Below are positions 61,603-64,000 of a DNA stretch of 64,000 nt, piece after piece. The notes under the pieces were generated by a model that was not told where the DNA came from, did not search any database, and saw nothing but the letters and a program-made list of their open reading frames with translations. Position numbers and translations under genes: made by a program. This DNA comes from JAEUIZ01 sp046155605 (lineage in GTDB: Bacteria; Planctomycetota; Phycisphaerae; Phycisphaerales; UBA1924): NCBI GenBank assembly GCA_046155605.1, contig JBJXFQ010000055.1, forward strand, positions 25,657 through 89,656, read 5' to 3'. Numbering within the stretch: the first letter of the stretch is position 1; the number at the start of each line of letters is the position of its first letter.

Positions 61603-61634
61603 GGGACACTTCGCTTTCGATCAATCCGCGAGGG

Positions 61635-62645
61635 CTAAGCCGAACGCGGGGTGGTGCTGACTCCATCAGGCACGTCCATGCCAAGTTCCAGGCCCAGGTC
61701 CTGCAGTTTGCGCTTGACCTCGCGGAGCGACGTGCGCCCGAACGAGCGGAGTTTGAGCAGTTCCGCGTCCGTCTGCGACACGAGTTGGGCGACCGTCTCA
61801 ATCTGTGCCGATTCCAGGCAGTTGCTCGCGCGAACCGAGAGTTCCAGATCGCCGATCGGCATGTTGAGTTTGCGGATCAACTCTTCGTCGACGCCCGCGG
61901 CTGCGGCGGCGGCCTCGCTCACGTGGTCCTGGCCGATGTCGAAATACTGCACGAACGGGTTCAGGTGCTTGCGGAGGATCTTGGCACCCTCGACGAGCGC
62001 CATCTCGGGCGTGACCGTGCCGTTGGTCCAGATCTCGAGCGTGAGCCGCTCGTAGTTGGTCCGCTGACCCACTCGTGTGTCCTCGATCTTGTAGCGGACG
62101 CGCTGCACTGGGCTGTAAATCGCGTCCACCGGGATCACGCCGATCTCTTGGTCCTCTCGCGTGTCCACCTGATCGGACGCGGGCACATAGCCGCGGCCCT
62201 TCTTGACCGTGAACTCGGCCTCGAACTCGCGCTTGTCGGTCAGCGTCGCCAGAACGAGGTCCTTGTTGAGGATCGTGATGGCGGTATCGGCCTCGATGAG
62301 GTCCGCCGTCACCTCGCCCGGGCCCATCGCCGCGACCTTCATGGTCTTGGGGCCATCGCCCTCCATGCGGACGACGAGGTTCTTGATGTTGAGGATGATA
62401 TCGGTGACATCCTCCATCACACCGGGGATCGACGTGAACTCGTGCGAGGCACCCTTGATCTTGACCGACGTGATCGAGGCACCCTCGAGCGACGAGAGCA
62501 GCACGCGGCGGAGGCCGTTGCCGACGGTGGTTCCGAAGCCGCGCTCGAACGGCTCGATCATGAACCGACCGAAGGTTTCGGTGCGGAACTTGGAATCGGT
62601 GCTGATCCGAGACGGCAGTTCGAGGCCTCTCCAGCGAACTCTCAT
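61635..62645 (-). CDS. rpoA: RNA polymerase alpha subunit
   Basis: A 336-residue alpha subunit. The N-terminal assembly domain has FGRFMIEPFERGFGTTVGNG and LRRVLLSSLEGASITSVKI; the C-terminal domain ends with the helix-hairpin-helix elements of alphaCTD (SVRASNCLESAQIETVAQLV, RSFGRTSLREVKRKL). ATG 62645 is used because GGAG lies about 9 bases upstream; an in-frame GTG at 62654 adds three residues. It follows rpsK directly, with no rpsD between. Confidence 0.96.
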   Translation of the reverse strand: MRVRWRGLELPSRISTDSKFRTETFGRFMIEPFERGFGTTVGNGLRRVLLSSLEGASITSVKIKGASHEFTSIPGVMEDVTDIILNIKNLVVRMEGDGPKTMKVAAMGPGEVTADLIEADTAITILNKDLVLATLTDKREFEAEFTVKKGRGYVPASDQVDTREDQEIGVIPVDAIYSPVQRVRYKIEDTRVGQRTNYERLTLEIWTNGTVTPEMALVEGAKILRKHLNPFVQYFDIGQDHVSEAAAAAAGVDEELIRKLNMPIGDLELSVRASNCLESAQIETVAQLVSQTDAELLKLRSFGRTSLREVKRKLQDLGLELGMDVPDGVSTTPRSA

Positions 62646-62759
62646 GCAAGACACTCCAGACAGGTCAGCAGGTCATGCCGCGCTGCCGGTCATCGAGCGA
62701 GCCCCTACTGCTGATCCAGGGGTGCCCTTCACTCCGGCGGACGGCGGGTTGGATCGATC

Positions 62760-63137
62760 CTAGACGCGACGGCGCTTGGCCGGTCGGCATCCGTTGTGTG
62801 GTACGGGCGTGTGGTCCTCGACCGCGGTGACGCGAAGGCCGGTGCTCACGAGGCCGTTGACCGCGGACTCACGGCCCGCGCCGGCACCGCGAATACGAAC
62901 CTCGATCTCGGACATCCCGATCTTGCGGGCCTTCTGCCCGGCTGATTCGCCCGCGCGGGTGGCGGCAAAGGGCGTGCTCTTGCGAGCGCCCTTGAAGCCG
63001 ATGGTCCCGGCGCTGTCCCAGCAGACCGTCTCGCCGTTCATGTCAGTGATGGTGACCAGCGTGTTGTTGCCGGTGGCGCGGACGTGCGCGATGCCCCGGA
63101 CGACGTTCTTACGGACTTTCTTGACCTTCTTCGCCAT
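62760..63137 (-). CDS. rpsK: Ribosomal protein S11
   Basis: A 125-residue small-subunit protein of the platform. Conserved stretches are GIAHVRATGNNTLVTITDMN, GFKGARKSTPFAA and the C-terminal PHNGCRPAKRRRV, where the usual basic tail binds 16S rRNA. ATG 63137 follows GGAGGGAAGC, an ideal ribosome site. A 114-base gap to rpoA contains no further gene. Confidence 0.97.
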   Translation of the reverse strand: MAKKVKKVRKNVVRGIAHVRATGNNTLVTITDMNGETVCWDSAGTIGFKGARKSTPFAATRAGESAGQKARKIGMSEIEVRIRGAGAGRESAVNGLVSTGLRVTAVEDHTPVPHNGCRPAKRRRV

Positions 63138-63188
63138 GCTTCCCTCCGCGGATCATCGGACCCGGTGGGCCCTACCCGCGATATGTCG

Positions 63189-63235
63189 CCTCTACCACTC
63201 CGTCCCTTCGTGCCTTCGTCCCGCAGCCCTTCTGC
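63189..63235. repeat. Purine-rich dispersed repeat in the rpsM-rpsK gap
   Basis: The reverse strand reads GGGACGAAGGCACGAAGGGA then CGGAGTGGTAGAGG. The last part matches GGACGGAGTGGAAGAGG at 45707-45723. The repeat fills half of the 98-base gap between rpsM and rpsK and does not interrupt either gene. Confidence 0.7.
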
Positions 63236-63619
63236 TTACGCCTTGGCCTTCACGCCCTTCTTGCCGGCGACGGTCTTTTTCTTGCCCTTGCGGGTGCGGG
63301 CGTTGGATTGCGTCCGCTGGCCGCGAACGGGGAGGCCTCGGCGATGACGGTCTCCGCGATAACAGCGGATGTCCTTCAGTCGCTGGATGTTCTGCTGCAC
63401 CTGGCGACGCAGCGCGCCCTCGACGATGTACGTTGAGTCGATAACGGCGTTGATCGCGGCCAGTTGGTTCTCATCCAACTCGTTGGCGCGCGAATCCGGA
63501 TTGACCTTCGTCTCGGCGAGAATATCCGCCGCGAACTTCGCGCCGATCCCGTGGATGTACTGCAGCGCGTAGAGGATCTTTTTCTTGTCGGGGACGTCGA
63601 TGCCGGCGATACGGGGCAC
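63236..63619 (-). CDS. rpsM: Ribosomal protein S13
   Basis: A 127-residue small-subunit head protein. It begins MPRIAGIDVPDKKKILYAL with the family helix-two-turns-helix, then YIHGIGAKFAADILAETK and GDRHRRGLPVRGQRT; the C-terminal lysine-rich extension is normal. The start is GTG 63619 with AAGGAG 6 bases upstream. Confidence 0.97.
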   Translation of the reverse strand: MPRIAGIDVPDKKKILYALQYIHGIGAKFAADILAETKVNPDSRANELDENQLAAINAVIDSTYIVEGALRRQVQQNIQRLKDIRCYRGDRHRRGLPVRGQRTQSNARTRKGKKKTVAGKKGVKAKA

Positions 63620-63629
63620 GCGATTCTCC

Positions 63630-63746
63630 TTAGCCCTGGACCTGCTTGTGCTTGGGATCGGCCTTGCAGATCACGCGCAGTTTGCCCTTGCGGCGAACCA
63701 TCTGGCACTGCCCGCAGATCCGCCTCACACTTGACTTGACCTTCAT
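63630..63746 (-). CDS. rpmJ: Ribosomal protein L36
   Basis: A 38-residue protein, MKVKSSVRRICGQCQMVRRK and onward, with the zinc-ribbon Cys/His set (CGQC, then a CKADPKH end). It is the zinc-binding form. ATG 63746 has GAGGT upstream; a longer frame to 63839 is not credible. It lies between infA and rpsM. Confidence 0.95.
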   Translation of the reverse strand: MKVKSSVRRICGQCQMVRRKGKLRVICKADPKHKQVQG

Positions 63747-63838
63747 GACTGACCTCGATCCATGCGTTGCCCCGACGAGGCACCTACTCGGCGCGATGCG
63801 CGGGGCCGCGATTGTAGCCTGCCCGTTCGGCCTCGTCA

Positions 63839-64000
63839 CTAGTGGCGGTAGGTGATCCGCGCCTTTGAGAGGTCGTACGGGCTCATCTCCACCGTCACCT
63901 TGTCGCCCGGGAGGATGCGGATGTAGTTCATCCGCATCTTGCCCGAGACATAGGCGAGCACCTCGGTCTTCTGCTCGTTGGGCAGGCGGACCTTGAACAT
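63839..64000 (-). CDS. infA: Translation initiation factor IF-1, 5' end cut by window edge
   Basis: The final 162 bases on the reverse strand encode 53 residues ending in a TAG stop (63839-63841): FKVRLPNEQKTEVLAYVSGK, then MRMNYIRILPGDKVTVEMSP and YDLSKARITYRH. This is the OB-fold core of IF-1. In complete IF-1 about 18 residues precede this point, so the Met at the edge is internal and the start lies beyond 64000. The downstream neighbours match the standard end of the spc operon. Confidence 0.95.
   Translation of the reverse strand: MFKVRLPNEQKTEVLAYVSGKMRMNYIRILPGDKVTVEMSPYDLSKARITYRH

Noticed and set aside
1..64000. tRNA, rRNA, prophage and insertion-sequence genes
   Set aside because: Intergenic gaps were read for cloverleaf and GTTCGA-type T-loop patterns and for transposase or phage motifs; none was convincing.

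Overview
The window is high-GC DNA with ordinary bacterial ribosome-binding sites. The gene content points to a planctomycete, most likely of the Phycisphaerae type. Pointers are the squalene-oxidase-repeat exported proteins, parallel beta-helix exoproteins with Fn3 or dockerin-like modules, a DUF1559-like pseudopilin, an exosortase locus, and a ribosomal operon running infA-rpmJ-rpsM-rpsK-rpoA-rplQ with no rpsD between rpsK and rpoA. This placement is inferred from gene content; no 16S gene is present.

Layout. 1-9.2 kb: the end of a large Ala/Ser/Pro-rich squalene-repeat protein, a reverse-strand POT peptide transporter with a large extra-membrane insert, and two tandem paralogous secreted beta-helix proteins, closed by a strong terminator. 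9.2-27.7 kb: sixteen forward genes, mostly overlapping by 4-8 bases, forming an exopolysaccharide operon: six GT4 enzymes, four GT-A/GT2-type enzymes, an O-antigen ligase/polymerase-like protein, a GT39-like membrane transferase, an acetyltransferase, an AsnB-type amidotransferase, a UDP-sugar dehydrogenase and a WecG/TagA transferase. 27.7-40.8 kb: an exosortase operon (nucleotidyltransferase-like protein, exosortase, EpsI-like partner, Wzc-like chain-length/kinase protein, initiating sugar-phosphate transferase, giant TPR protein), followed by two short secreted proteins with VPLPA-type C-terminal sorting tails that are plausible substrates.

40.9-51.3 kb: mainly housekeeping genes (eno, PhoU-like, class V aminotransferase, pheS, FecB/BtuF-like binding protein, pseudopilin, a three-gene SRPBCC/peroxiredoxin/membrane operon, asnS). 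Two intergenic gaps here hold purine-rich repeats, a tandem 8-bp repeat and an array of hairpins. 51.3-60.9 kb: a zinc-ribbon membrane protein with an apparent frameshift, polA with an in-frame purine-repeat insertion, a second squalene-repeat protein, an ABC ATPase followed by two unknown envelope proteins, a lipoprotein zincin and a DUF1579-like exported protein. 60.9-64 kb: the distal end of the ribosomal protein operon on the reverse strand, with infA cut by the window edge.

How it fits together: the 9.2-34 kb block can build an acidic, N-acetylated and acetylated surface polysaccharide. Precursors come from the dehydrogenase and amidotransferase, initiation from the sugar-phosphate transferase, elongation from the glycosyltransferases, and polymerisation or chain-length control from the Wzy-like and Wzc-like proteins. 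The exosortase and its VPLPA-type proteins would anchor or process secreted proteins in that matrix. No flippase (Wzx) and no outer-membrane exporter (Wza) is visible. No tRNA, rRNA, CRISPR array, insertion sequence or prophage was found.
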